A DNA stretch of 64,000 nt from Belnapia sp. F-4-1 (GCF_000802185.1 NZ_KN676113.1:4731430-4795429), one strand, 5' to 3'; shown: positions 27,172 to 35,661, counted from the stretch's first letter. Numbers and translations: made by a program. The notes: generated by a model from the sequence alone, not told the origin.

Positions 27172-29136
27172 CTACCTTCGCTTCCCCTTGGGCAACGCTG
27201 CATCAAGCAGGCGTAGGCACTCATCCCGGCGTCTCTCGTCGACGGCGTGCGTCCAGGGCGACCGTCCTAGGGCGGGCTGCGTCGTGCGTAGCCAGAGCCG
27301 GGACTTGTCGGCATTGCCCGAGAAATGCCTCAACGCCCGGGTCTCCAGCTCCTGGCGGCAGCGCAGCGTTTCCACGGTCATGGCCGCTTCTTCACCGTGG
27401 CGAGATGTCTCCACATGCCGGATCAGCTCAATGCGCCGCCGCTCGTCGTCGAGAGCGCCTTTGATGCGCTCCTGCATCACCCGGTCGAGACCAAGCCGCC
27501 CCTCGTCGAAGGTCGTGCCCCCACCACCGCGCACGGCGTGTTCGACCCAGGCAAGCCCGTCCACCTCGCCCATGAACAGGGCCGCCTCGGCAAGCAAAGC
27601 ATCCACGAAGTCCGACGACTCCTTGCGGCGCCTTTCTCGGGTCTGCGCCTGAAAATCCTCGCGGATGCGACGTTGGGTCTCCTGTCGGGCGTTCGCCTCT
27701 GCTTGCCGTGTCCGTCGCAATTCCTCGAGAGGCAGGCCAAGCAGGTCCCCTGAAACTGGAGCGCCGCCCGCCCACGCCATCCTCTCCAACTCACGGAGGC
27801 GCCGCAGGACGTTTTCGAAGCAGTCACTGCCCGCCTGGGCCAGGGCGCGCGGTGATTCGCCGAACCCCGGCAGAACCCGGTCCATCCACGGCTCGGCAAG
27901 CCGCGTCGGAAGCTGCGCCACTTTGAGCAGGAAGATCACCTTGGCCCGTAGGTCGGTTTCCCGCTTCCTGGCAGCCTCGGCGACGTCGATTCTCGCTTTT
28001 GCCTCCCATCCACGCTCGTGGTCGGCACGCCACCCCGTCTGGGTCCGTTCCACTACGCCGCGCTCGGCGAGCCAGGTGGCGTAGTCGGCTATGACCTCGA
28101 TGGGCGACCGGAAGCCCCCGACCCGTTCGCGGAGATGCGCCTCTAACTCCGGCTCCCAGTTCCGCCTGAGCTTGAACGGCTCCTTCAACATTCCCTGACG
28201 CTGAAGGTAGCTGAGCGCGTTCTCGGCCGTGAACGTGTGGCCTGCGGCGGCGACTACGGCATAGAAGACGAAGGCTGCTTGCCACGTTGCGGCGTCGAAC
28301 GCGAAGCACCGGTCGCCGGGCATCGGCACGCCCGTGAACTCGCCGAAGCCAGCGTCGGCCGCCCGCGTCAGCCAGCCCCGGTGTCCACGCCTCGTTGGCT
28401 CCCGCCATGCTGCCGCCACTTCGTCGGCGATTCGGCCGTAAAGCCGGTTTCTGCGGCGCTGCTCAAGCTCCGTCATCCTTTCGGCGATGAGCCGTAGTCG
28501 GTCCTCCTCGGCAGCAACCTTGGCGTTGTGGAGCCAGTGCCGAGGTGCTGTACGCAGAATCTGTTCGACGTGCTCGCCGCGAGGAAGAAGCCTCGGGACG
28601 CGCGGTAGGTCGATCTCGACCGTCGCCAAGTTTCGGGTGCGGAGCCGGGCAATCTTCTCTGACCCGCAAGGGTGGCTGACGTGGAACTCGAGAAGGAGCT
28701 GGCGCCCGCGGCCAGTGATGACCGCGTCCGGGCGCAAATCGCCCAAATCGACCTCTGCCTCCGACGCCTCGTAAATAAACATCGTCGCGGCGGCCACGTC
28801 CGCGCTCAAGTCACCGACCTTGGCAACCGCTTTCGGGAGCAGGATCTCGCGGGCCTCGAGGACAGCCTCCTTGGCCAAGCGGTGCAGCGTCGTCTCCCAG
28901 GCGCCTGCGCATGCGCGATGCACGTGGTGGGCGAAGTGGTGGACTTTGTTGGCCCCCCTGCGTGCGACTAGACGCTCGCCGCAACCCGGACACCGGCAGC
29001 CGCAGGCCAAACCCGACGCCACCTCGGTCACGTGGGCCAGGCGGTCGTCCTCCGTGATGCCGTACGGAAGCCGGACGTCCTCGCCGTCCGACTGCAGAGG
29101 CACACGTGACTGGCAAGAATTGGCGAGACCGTCCAT
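27172..29136 (-). CDS. CoiA-like nuclease protein
   Basis: The 654-residue protein begins with a CoiA-type zinc-finger/nuclease region. It has CGCRCPGCGERLVARRG (CPGC at residues 49-52), then VHHFAHHVHRAC (the HFAH hallmark, 66-70), a helix (TLHRLAKEAVLEAREILLPK), and then DLRPDAVI (Asp 137) and LLLEFHVSHPCGSEK (Glu 150, His 152, Lys 161), a PD-(D/E)xK-like nuclease core. The remaining 480 residues are mostly charged helices without a recognised domain (DUF-like). CoiA relatives act on DNA during recombination or uptake. Its place at the head of a coiA-xseA-xseB operon near the integrase end of the island suggests DNA processing or defence, which is inference. Confidence 0.72.
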   Translation of the reverse strand: MDGLANSCQSRVPLQSDGEDVRLPYGITEDDRLAHVTEVASGLACGCRCPGCGERLVARRGANKVHHFAHHVHRACAGAWETTLHRLAKEAVLEAREILLPKAVAKVGDLSADVAAATMFIYEASEAEVDLGDLRPDAVITGRGRQLLLEFHVSHPCGSEKIARLRTRNLATVEIDLPRVPRLLPRGEHVEQILRTAPRHWLHNAKVAAEEDRLRLIAERMTELEQRRRNRLYGRIADEVAAAWREPTRRGHRGWLTRAADAGFGEFTGVPMPGDRCFAFDAATWQAAFVFYAVVAAAGHTFTAENALSYLQRQGMLKEPFKLRRNWEPELEAHLRERVGGFRSPIEVIADYATWLAERGVVERTQTGWRADHERGWEAKARIDVAEAARKRETDLRAKVIFLLKVAQLPTRLAEPWMDRVLPGFGESPRALAQAGSDCFENVLRRLRELERMAWAGGAPVSGDLLGLPLEELRRTRQAEANARQETQRRIREDFQAQTRERRRKESSDFVDALLAEAALFMGEVDGLAWVEHAVRGGGGTTFDEGRLGLDRVMQERIKGALDDERRRIELIRHVETSRHGEEAAMTVETLRCRQELETRALRHFSGNADKSRLWLRTTQPALGRSPWTHAVDERRRDECLRLLDAALPKGKRR

Positions 29137-29644
29137 TCACCCAAAGTCGCTTCGAGAGTGCATCATATCAAGATCGGACTGGGCGTCAGCGGCCGGTGCA
29201 AGAAGGCGAGGCATAGGTTTGCGCCGTGCCATAAGGCGATGGCAAGCCGGGCCGCCGAGGGGGAGTTACTCGTTGAGACATCGGAGGATTCTGTGGTTTT
29301 AGAAATAGACTGAATCATAAGAGCGTATCCCTCCTCCGCCGTAAGAACCTCGGCGAACCAGATAGTCTGCCTATGGCGTACCTGGCACGTCGCTGCACTA
29401 CCTCGGGCGGCACCTACGTGGTAACTTCGAAAAGCCCGGCCCAACTTGCGCAGAGGGTGTCGCAAATGTCTGGATCTCTCGATGGGAGTGCAGTTGCCAT
29501 AGCCGATTGTGGACCGCTCTCGGCAATTGCTGTCGAAGCCAACTCGCTTCCCCATCCCATTGGGGTTTTGCCAGTCCCACATGAGATCCCAGGCTCCGCC
29601 TTCTTCCCCGGCGGGCGCGGCCTCGAGGCAGTCCGTGCGGATTT
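29137..29644. other. Gap upstream of the nuclease operon
   Basis: About 500 bp lie between the CoiA-like start codon and IS3 copy 2. It must hold the promoter of the three-gene operon. Open frames on both strands (for example 29373-29648 plus) overlap each other and show no recognisable protein. Confidence 0.5.
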
Positions 29645-30682
29645 TTAATGGAGCATGGCGGTGGTTTGGCCTGAACTGGAGGATGGTGGGCCAGCGGGCG
29701 ACGGCGGAGTTGGCGCCAGGGTGACCTCCGGCGCTGGCGGTCGGTGGTGGAGTGAGGAGTGTGGCCGGACGGTATTGTAGTGCCGTCGCCACTGCTCGAT
29801 CAGGACCTTCGCCTCGGCGAGCGTGTTGAACACCTCGGTGTTCAGTAGCTCGTCGCGCAGTTTGCCGTTGAAGCTTTCCCCGTATCCGTTCTCCCATGGG
29901 CTGCCGGGCTCGGTGAAGGCGGTCCTCGTGCCCACGCCGCTGATCCAGCCCTTCACGGCTGTGGCTGCGAACTCGGGCCCATTGTCCGACCGAACATGGC
30001 CTGGGATGCCACGCAAGATGAACAGGTCGGACAGCGCATCGATGACATCAGCTGCCTTGAACTGGCGCCCAATCCGGATCGCCAGGCATTCGCAGGTGAA
30101 CTCATCGGCCACGTTCAGCATCCGGAACCTGCGCCCGTCCCGGGTGCGGTCCTCGACGAAGTCATAGGCCCATACGTGATTGGGGCGCTCGGGCCGGAGC
30201 CGCACGCAGGAGCCATCGTTCAGCCGGAGCCGCCCACGCTTGGGCTGCCGGGCAGGCACCTCCAGCCCCTCCGCCCGCCAGATGCGCCCCACCCGCTTGT
30301 GGTTGCACCGCCAGCCCTCGGTCCGCAGCAGGGCCGTGATCCGGCAGTAGCCGTAGCGCCCGTACCGCTGGGCCAGGCCAATGATGCTCTCGGCCAGCGC
30401 CGCTTCGTCGCCGGCTGCCCTCGGCACCTTGCGCTGCACCGAGCGGTGCTGCCCCAGCACCCGGCAGGCAAACCGCTCCGAGACGCCCAGCTTGTCCATG
30501 ACATGCTCGACACAGCCCCGACGACGCGCGGCGCTCACCAGTTTCCCGAGGCAGCTTCCTTCAGCACCAGCTTCCCCAAAGTGAGATCGGCCACCGCCAA
30601 CCGCCGCCTGCCGTTCTCCTGCTCCAGCAGCTTCAGGCGCTTCACCTGATCCAGCTTCAGGCCGCCATACTCGCTTCGCCAC
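29645..30682 (-). CDS. IS3-family transposase OrfB (copy 2)
   Basis: This is an integrase-core transposase with all three acidic residues: VWAYDFVEDRT, VRSDNGPEFAAT and ENGYGESFNGKLRDELL. The part homologous to OrfB begins about at KLVSAARRRGCVEHVMDKLG. The first 40 or so codons of this frame overlap orfA in another frame and are not used unless a ribosomal frameshift joins the two proteins, which is the rule in IS3 elements. The C-terminal tail after HSSLHHRPPAPEV is low-complexity. The gene looks intact. Confidence 0.87.
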   Translation of the reverse strand: MAKRVWRPEAGSGEAPEAAGAGERQAAVGGGRSHFGEAGAEGSCLGKLVSAARRRGCVEHVMDKLGVSERFACRVLGQHRSVQRKVPRAAGDEAALAESIIGLAQRYGRYGYCRITALLRTEGWRCNHKRVGRIWRAEGLEVPARQPKRGRLRLNDGSCVRLRPERPNHVWAYDFVEDRTRDGRRFRMLNVADEFTCECLAIRIGRQFKAADVIDALSDLFILRGIPGHVRSDNGPEFAATAVKGWISGVGTRTAFTEPGSPWENGYGESFNGKLRDELLNTEVFNTLAEAKVLIEQWRRHYNTVRPHSSLHHRPPAPEVTLAPTPPSPAGPPSSSSGQTTAMLH

Positions 30683-30813
30683 CGATAGTAGGTCTGCTCC
30701 GTCACCCCGATCGTCCGAACCGCCTCAGACGCCGTCTTGCCCTGCAACAGTAACACCCCAACCTGCTGAAGCTTGGCCACGATTTCTTCCGGTTTGTGGT
30801 GTTTCCTCGCCAT
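30535..30813 (-). CDS. IS3-family transposase OrfA (copy 2)
   Basis: The 92-residue OrfA is complete: ARKHHKPEEIVAKLQQVGVL at the start, helix-turn-helix KTASEAVRTIGVTEQTYYRW, and a zipper-like RLKLLEQENGRRRLAVADL. Its last codons overlap orfB, where frameshifting would produce the OrfAB transposase. In copy 1 the first ten or so codons are missing. Confidence 0.9.
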   Translation of the reverse strand: MARKHHKPEEIVAKLQQVGVLLLQGKTASEAVRTIGVTEQTYYRWRSEYGGLKLDQVKRLKLLEQENGRRRLAVADLTLGKLVLKEAASGNW

Positions 30814-30877
30814 CCCAAAACCCTCCGCGGCTCGCCAGCCTCACATTACCGGCAGATCGCTTCTACGGGTAAGGTCA

Positions 30878-31378
30878 GGCCGAGGACCTGCACCCGTGCA
30901 GGACGAAGGCGACACTGTCTCGTGGCGTTAAGCGGAACCGGCACGGCCACGGCAAGATGACACGCACCATCAATCTCGGCGCCGCGGCTGTCATGCTCGC
31001 CGAGTTGCCGAAGCGGGGCCGCTTGTTCGCCAGGCTGCCGTCAGACAGCGCCGTGGTCTCCACACGCTACGGGCAGTGGCGACGCCAACGGCAGGCGCGG
31101 GAGAACCGGGCCGCGGAGGCCGACGTGCGGCACCCGTCGCATTTCCGGGCTTCAGGCTGCCCGATCTCCGGCACGCCTTCGCCTGCGCATCGCTGGTGGA
31201 CGACGATACCAGCATCTTCAGGTTATCCGAGCACCTCGGCCACACGCTGGTGACGACGACTGAGATCTATATCGAACACCTTCGGAGGAATGGCGCCATG
31301 TGGCGCTACAACCGCGACGGGGGCCTTTTCGGGTCGCTGCCGCCTGCGGAAAGCACCGCGGCCAAGCGGGCTGCATAA
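30878..31378 (+). pseudogene. int: Tyrosine recombinase (phage-type integrase), C-terminal remnant with frameshift
   Basis: Two frames join into the C-terminal half of a tRNA-type integrase. The first (about 30878-31145) reads AEDLHPCRTKATLSRGVKRN, then KMTRTINLGAAAVMLAELPK and GRLFA, the segment before the active site. The second (to 31378) reads GFRLPDLRHAFACASLVDD (the R-H motif), SEHLGHTLVTTTEIYIEHL (the H-x-x-G-H and Tyr motif). The N-terminus is gone, apparently cut by the IS3 element ending near 30877. It points toward, and ends 96 bp before, the tRNA-Ser gene, the normal place for the integrase of a tRNA-integrated island. Confidence 0.83.
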
Positions 31379-31397
31379 AGGGCCCCGTTGGGCGGGA

Positions 31398-31417
31398 GTG
31401 TCCCAAAAGGTGTCCCA
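31398..31417 (+). repeat. Tandem GTGTCCCA direct repeat beside the attachment site
   Basis: GTGTCCCA occurs twice, at 31398-31405 and 31410-31417, between the integrase stump and the tRNA. Short direct repeats at this place can be arm-type binding sites of an integrase; this is a suggestion only. Confidence 0.3.
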
Positions 31418-31473
31418 GACGCTGCGGAAACCGTCATGCGCGAACGCCGAAGGACATATCTAGGCCGTTGAAA

Positions 31474-31566
31474 TGGCGGAGGGGATGGGATTCGAACCCA
31501 CGATAGAGGTTGACCCCCTATAACGGTTTAGCAAACCGTCGCCTTCAGCCACTCGGCCACCCCTCC
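31474..31566 (-). tRNA. tRNA-Ser (GCT)
   Basis: The minus strand folds as a 93-nt class II tRNA: acceptor GGAGGGG pairs with CCCCTCC, a G discriminator base and an encoded CCA follow, the anticodon loop TTGCTAA carries GCT, and a long variable arm is present as expected for serine. It reads AGC and AGT codons. Its 3' half is the integration site of the island to its left, which keeps the gene intact by supplying an identical end. Confidence 0.96.
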
Positions 31567-31740
31567 GCAGGTGCAGCACGGCTCACGACGTATGCAGGGC
31601 GCTTCATACCGAAGCCCCCCCACCCCGTCAAACCTATCCTCCGCTCCAAGGCGAAGGAAGATGTTCCGCAGGGCGCACCGGTGCTTGACCCGCCCCCGCC
31701 CCCGCATCACGGTGCGCCGCGGGAGGCGAAAGGGGGCTGG

Positions 31741-32553
31741 ATGGCAGGGTCACGCCTGCAAAGGGCGGCGTTCGGCGTGGCGGTGACGGGGGCCTATGGG
31801 CTGATCCTGGCGCCGGTGCTCGCCGTCATCGTCATCAGCGTCTTCTCCCAGGAGATCGTCTCCTTCCCACCGCAGAGCCTCAGCCTCGCCTGGTACGCCA
31901 ATGCCTGGGAGAAGCGCGAATTCGCCCGCGGCTTCGCCACCTCGCTGCAACTGGCCCTGGTCGCGACCGCGATCGGCGTCCCCCTCGGCACAGCGGCGGC
32001 GCTGGCCCTTTCCCGCGCCCGGCTCGGCGGCGTCCGCGGCGCGCTGAACACGCTGCTGCTCGGCCCGCTCGCCGTCCCCGGCGTCGTCGCCGGCACCGCC
32101 CTCTACCTGTTTTACGTCCGGGCCGAGTTCTGGGTCGATGACGACATCAAGGGCACGTTCCCCGGCCTCGTCGCCGCCCATGTCCTGCTGACCATCCCCT
32201 GGACGGTCCGCCTCGTCGCCGCCTCGCTGCAAGGCCTCGACCGTGCGGCGGAGGAGGCGGCGGCCAATCTCGGCGCCCGCCCCTTCACCGTCTTCCGTCG
32301 CATCACCCTGCCGATGCTCCGCCCCGGCGTCGTCGCCGCCTGCCTGTTCAGCTTCATCCAGAGCTTCGAGAACCTCGAATTGACGCTGCTCCTGGTCGGC
32401 CCCGGCCGCACCACCCTCCCAGTCGCCATGCTGAACTACCTGGAATTCCGCGTGGACCCGACGCTCGCCGCCGTCGCCACCGTGCAGATCGCGCTCGTCG
32501 GCGCGCTCATGCTGATCACCGACCGCTTCGTCTCGCTGAGCCGCGTCGTCTGA
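31741..32553 (+). CDS. ABC transporter permease (PotC-like)
   Basis: This 270-residue inner-membrane permease of the polyamine/thiamine/iron group has six predicted helices and the EAA loop EEAAANLGARPFTVFRRITLP, which docks on the ATPase. The open frame extends upstream across the tRNA gene, so the start is ATG 31741, preceded by AAAGGGGG. It forms a transporter with the next three genes: the ATPase starts 2 bp after its stop, then the binding protein and a second permease. Substrate is probably a polyamine or similar cation; not certain. Confidence 0.9.
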   Translation: MAGSRLQRAAFGVAVTGAYGLILAPVLAVIVISVFSQEIVSFPPQSLSLAWYANAWEKREFARGFATSLQLALVATAIGVPLGTAAALALSRARLGGVRGALNTLLLGPLAVPGVVAGTALYLFYVRAEFWVDDDIKGTFPGLVAAHVLLTIPWTVRLVAASLQGLDRAAEEAAANLGARPFTVFRRITLPMLRPGVVAACLFSFIQSFENLELTLLLVGPGRTTLPVAMLNYLEFRVDPTLAAVATVQIALVGALMLITDRFVSLSRVV

Positions 32554-32555
32554 CC

Positions 32556-33632
32556 ATGGGCACCCTCACCCTCGACGCCATCAGCCGCCGCTACGCCACC
32601 ACCGTCGCCGTCGAGCGCGTCGACCTGGACGTCGCGCAGGGCGAGTTCGTCGCCCTCCTCGGCCCCTCCGGCTGCGGCAAGACGACGACCTTGCGTATGG
32701 TCGCCGGCTTCGTCCCGCCGAGCAGCGGCCGCATCCTCATCGCCGGCCGCGACGTGACGAAGGCCCCGCCGCATGGCCGCGACACGGGCATGGTCTTCCA
32801 GTCCTACGCCCTCTTCCCGCACATGACGGTCGGCGAGAACGTCGCCTTCGGCCTCGAGATGCGGAAGGTCGCCCGCGCCGAGCGCGACGCGCGGGTGCGG
32901 GAAGCCCTCCGCCTCGCCCGGCTGGAGGGATTGGCCGACCGCCTCCCCCGCCAGCTCTCCGGCGGCCAGCAGCAGCGCGTGGCGCTGGCCCGCGCCCTCG
33001 TCGTCAACCCCGCCGTCTTCCTGCTTGACGAGCCGCTCTCCAACCTCGACGCCAAGCTCCGCGCCGAGGTCCGCATCGAGATCCGCGCGCTCCAGCAGCG
33101 CCTCGGCCTGACGACCCTCTTCGTCACCCATGACCAGGAGGAGGCGCTGACCATGGCCGACCGGCTGGTGGTGATGGAGCGCGGCCGTGTCCGCCAGATC
33201 GGCACGGCGGAGGCGCTCTACGAGCGCCCGGCCGACGCCTTCGTCGCCGGCTTCATCGGCCGCTGCAACCTGCTGCGCGGCACGCCGGAGGCCCCCGGCC
33301 GGTTCCGCACCCCGGGCGGCGCCCTGCTCCCCTGCCTGCCGCAGCAGGCCCATCACGGCCAGGTCCTCGCCCTCCGCCCGGAGCGGATCGCGGTCGCCAC
33401 CGCAGGCGATGGCCTCGCCGCCCGCCTCGTGGCCGTCACCTATCTCGGCGCCCAGACCGAGTACCATCTCGACCTCGCCGGCACCCGCCTGCTCGCCATC
33501 GCGCCGACGCCGGCCGAGGGCGATCCCCGCCGCGCCCTCGCCCCCGGCGATGCCGTCCTCGCCCTTTGGGACCCCGCCGAAGCCCGCCTGCTGCCCGCCG
33601 AGCCCGGCGACCTGCCCGACGACGCCACCTGA
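32556..33632 (+). CDS. ABC transporter ATP-binding protein (PotA-like)
   Basis: The 358-residue ATPase has Walker A GPSGCGKTTT (about residue 36), a Q-loop (MVFQSYALFP), the signature LSGGQQQRVALARAL, Walker B VFLLDEPLSNLD and the switch His in VTHDQEEAL. A C-terminal regulatory TOBE domain (about 280-358) is typical of PotA/FbpC-type proteins. It energises import through the two neighbouring permeases. It is second in the operon permease-ATPase-binding protein-permease. Confidence 0.95.
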   Translation: MGTLTLDAISRRYATTVAVERVDLDVAQGEFVALLGPSGCGKTTTLRMVAGFVPPSSGRILIAGRDVTKAPPHGRDTGMVFQSYALFPHMTVGENVAFGLEMRKVARAERDARVREALRLARLEGLADRLPRQLSGGQQQRVALARALVVNPAVFLLDEPLSNLDAKLRAEVRIEIRALQQRLGLTTLFVTHDQEEALTMADRLVVMERGRVRQIGTAEALYERPADAFVAGFIGRCNLLRGTPEAPGRFRTPGGALLPCLPQQAHHGQVLALRPERIAVATAGDGLAARLVAVTYLGAQTEYHLDLAGTRLLAIAPTPAEGDPRRALAPGDAVLALWDPAEARLLPAEPGDLPDDAT

Positions 33633-33649
33633 CCCCGGAGACCCCGCCG

Positions 33650-34675
33650 ATGCGCCTCACCCGCCGCAGCACCTTCGCCGTCGCCCTTACTGCCGGCCTC
33701 CCCGGCTTTGCCTCCGCCCAGCAGAGCGGCCAGGTGGTCGTCGGCACCTGGGGTGGCGACTACGGCGACCTGCTCGCCTCCAACATCGACAAGCCGATCC
33801 TCGCCCCCAAGGGAGTCGAGGTGGTGCAGGATGTCGGCCCGCAGGACCCGCGCAAGACCAAGCTGATCGCCGAGCGCGCCTCGCGCCGCGGCAGCATGGA
33901 CGTCTGCTGCCTCTCGGATGTCGACATGTTCACCCTCGCCCAGCAGGGCGTCTTCGAGCCGATCGAGGAGGGCCGCATCCCCAACCTCGCCCGCGCCATC
34001 CCCTCGCTGAAGCGCCCCTATTCGGCGCCGCACATCTATTCAGCGAAGGTCATCCTCTACAACCCGGCCAAGGTCACCGCCGCCCCCCAGTCCTATGCCG
34101 ACCTCTGGGACCCGAAATACCGTGGCCGCGTCGGCCTCGTGGACATCCTTCACCTGCAGAACATGGAGGCCGCCTCCCTCGCCGCCGGCGGCACCGAGCA
34201 TGACTACGAGCCCGGCAAGAGGAAGCTGATGGAGCTCCGCAGCCTCGACGCGAAGGTCTACCCCTCCAACGAGGCCCTCGCCGCCGCCCTGAAGTCGGAG
34301 GAGGTCTGGCTGACCATCATGTGGCTCGCCCGTGGCTTCATGTGGAAGAAGTCCGGCATCCCCGTCGAGCACGCCGTGCCGAGCGAGGGCGCCACCAGCA
34401 TCTGCTTCGAGATGTCGGTGCCGAAGAACGCCCGCAACCGCACCGGCGCCATGGCCTATCTCGACGCCGCCCTCGACGCCCGCGCCCAGACCGCCTTTGC
34501 CGACCGCATGGGCTACGCCCCCACGGTGACCGACGCCCAGCTCCCTCCCGAGCTTGCCCGCCAGATCAGCCTGACGCAGGAGCAGCAGGCCAAGCTCCGC
34601 ACCCCCGACTACGAATACATCGCGAAGAACCAGGTCGCGCTCATCGACTTCTGGAACAAGGAGTTCAAGCGGTAG
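33650..34675 (+). CDS. Extracellular solute-binding protein (spermidine/putrescine-type)
   Basis: This 341-residue periplasmic protein has a signal peptide with an RRSTF twin-Arg-like start and an AxA cleavage site (FASAQQSG). The mature part begins VVVGTWGGDYGDLL, typical of PotD-like family 1 binding proteins, and includes SYADLWDPKYRGRVGLVD. It captures the substrate and delivers it to the two permeases. The ATG at 33650 is 17 bp after the ATPase stop. Family relatives bind polyamines, thiamine or iron; which one applies here is not decided by the sequence. Confidence 0.9.
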   Translation: MRLTRRSTFAVALTAGLPGFASAQQSGQVVVGTWGGDYGDLLASNIDKPILAPKGVEVVQDVGPQDPRKTKLIAERASRRGSMDVCCLSDVDMFTLAQQGVFEPIEEGRIPNLARAIPSLKRPYSAPHIYSAKVILYNPAKVTAAPQSYADLWDPKYRGRVGLVDILHLQNMEAASLAAGGTEHDYEPGKRKLMELRSLDAKVYPSNEALAAALKSEEVWLTIMWLARGFMWKKSGIPVEHAVPSEGATSICFEMSVPKNARNRTGAMAYLDAALDARAQTAFADRMGYAPTVTDAQLPPELARQISLTQEQQAKLRTPDYEYIAKNQVALIDFWNKEFKR

Positions 34676-34682
34676 GGGAGCG

Positions 34683-35513
34683 ATGGCCGCCCTCCTTCTC
34701 CCTGCGACGCTGCTGGTGCTCGGCCTGCTGGTCGCGCCCATGGCGATGCTCTTCCGCATCAGCCTGAACCGCTACGACGCGGCGCAGATGATGCAGGAGG
34801 CGCTGACCGCGGAGAACTACCTCCGCGCCCTCGCCGACCCCTATTACCGCGAGGTGATGGCGACGACCCTCGGCGTCGCCCTCTCCTCTACCCTGCTCGC
34901 CCTGCTGATCGGCTTCCCAGCCGCCTACTGGCTCGCGCGCATGGAGAGCCGTTGGAAGAGCCTCGCCACCATCCTGACGCTCTTCCCGCTGCTCGTCGGC
35001 AACGTCGTCCGCGCCGCCGGCTGGATGGCACTCCTCGGCCGCGACGGCGCCATCAATGCCGCGCTCATCGGCACCGGCCTCATCGCCGAGCCGCTGCCGA
35101 TGCTCTACACCACCGGCGCCGTCATCGCCGGCATCCTCGCCGTCGTCGCCCCCTACATGATCCTGACGCTCGCCGCGGTGATCGAGGCGATCCCCCGAAG
35201 CGTCGAGGAGGCGGCGGCCAATCTCGGCGCCGGCCCGCTGACATCCTTCCGCCGCGTCGTCCTGCCGCTGGCGCTGCCCGGCGTCGCCGCCGGCTGCGTC
35301 CTCGTCTTCATCCTCTGCATGAATGCCTATGCGACGCCCGTCCTGCTCGGCGGCCCGCAGTTCAAGATGATGGCGCCCGCCGTCTACGACCAGTTCGTGC
35401 GCGGCACCAACTGGCCCTTCGGCGCGGCGCTCGCCTTCCTCCTCCTCATCGTCACGCTCGTGCTCACCATTCTCGGCAGCACGATCCTCGCCGGCCGCTC
35501 GCGCTCCCGTTGA
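34683..35513 (+). CDS. ABC transporter permease (PotB-like)
   Basis: The 276-residue permease has an N-terminal helix, a periplasmic segment (SLNRYDAAQMMQEALTAENY), then five further helices and the EAA loop EEAAANLGAGPLTSFRRVVLP. It is the first-permease type (PotB) and pairs with the PotC-like permease at the head of the operon. It starts 7 bp after the binding-protein gene. The split arrangement, one permease first and the other last, is common for this group in alphaproteobacteria. Confidence 0.9.
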   Translation: MAALLLPATLLVLGLLVAPMAMLFRISLNRYDAAQMMQEALTAENYLRALADPYYREVMATTLGVALSSTLLALLIGFPAAYWLARMESRWKSLATILTLFPLLVGNVVRAAGWMALLGRDGAINAALIGTGLIAEPLPMLYTTGAVIAGILAVVAPYMILTLAAVIEAIPRSVEEAAANLGAGPLTSFRRVVLPLALPGVAAGCVLVFILCMNAYATPVLLGGPQFKMMAPAVYDQFVRGTNWPFGAALAFLLLIVTLVLTILGSTILAGRSRSR

Positions 35514-35661
35514 GCGCGAAAAACCACCCCCGTTCCTCACTCCCGGATATTGCGGAACCGGCCCTGCAACCGAGCCCGGAAAGCCTGGCTCTGGCCGCCT
35601 CCATGCCGCCTGCGAATAGTTTATAATATTGATTTTGCAGTGTTTTTTCGCGGCTTTGTGC

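Larger units (their letters stand above)
29645..30877 (-). mobile_element. IS3-family insertion sequence, copy 2
   Basis: Complete orfA and orfB are present and the block 29781-30800 is repeated at 1161-2184 in the same orientation. The right end is probably near 30877 (TGACCT read inward), because the integrase stump begins right after it. A left end near 29672 (TGAACT) is possible, although orfB's stop would then lie just outside. I could not find convincing long inverted repeats, so the boundaries are approximate. Confidence 0.75.
845..31473. mobile_element. Decayed tRNA-Ser-integrated genomic island (about 30.6 kb)
   Basis: The segment is bounded by a direct repeat of the 3' half of tRNA-Ser(GCT): the intact gene at 31474-31566 and a partial copy at 780-844. 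A broken tyrosine-recombinase gene lies next to the intact tRNA. Inside are six IS elements or fragments, several gene stumps, long gene-poor gaps and unrelated cargo, in contrast to the tightly packed genes to the right of the tRNA. No complete integrase, conjugation or replication gene is visible, so the element is probably fixed. The boundaries are read directly; the integration history is inferred. Confidence 0.82.

Noticed and set aside
31510-31740. N-terminal extension of the first ABC permease
   Set aside because: The frame would begin inside the tRNA-Ser gene; the ATG at 31741 has a ribosome-binding site and gives the normal permease length.
32436-33467. 343-codon minus-strand open frame over the ABC ATPase gene
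   Set aside because: It is an antisense shadow of the ATPase, which shows all Walker and signature motifs.
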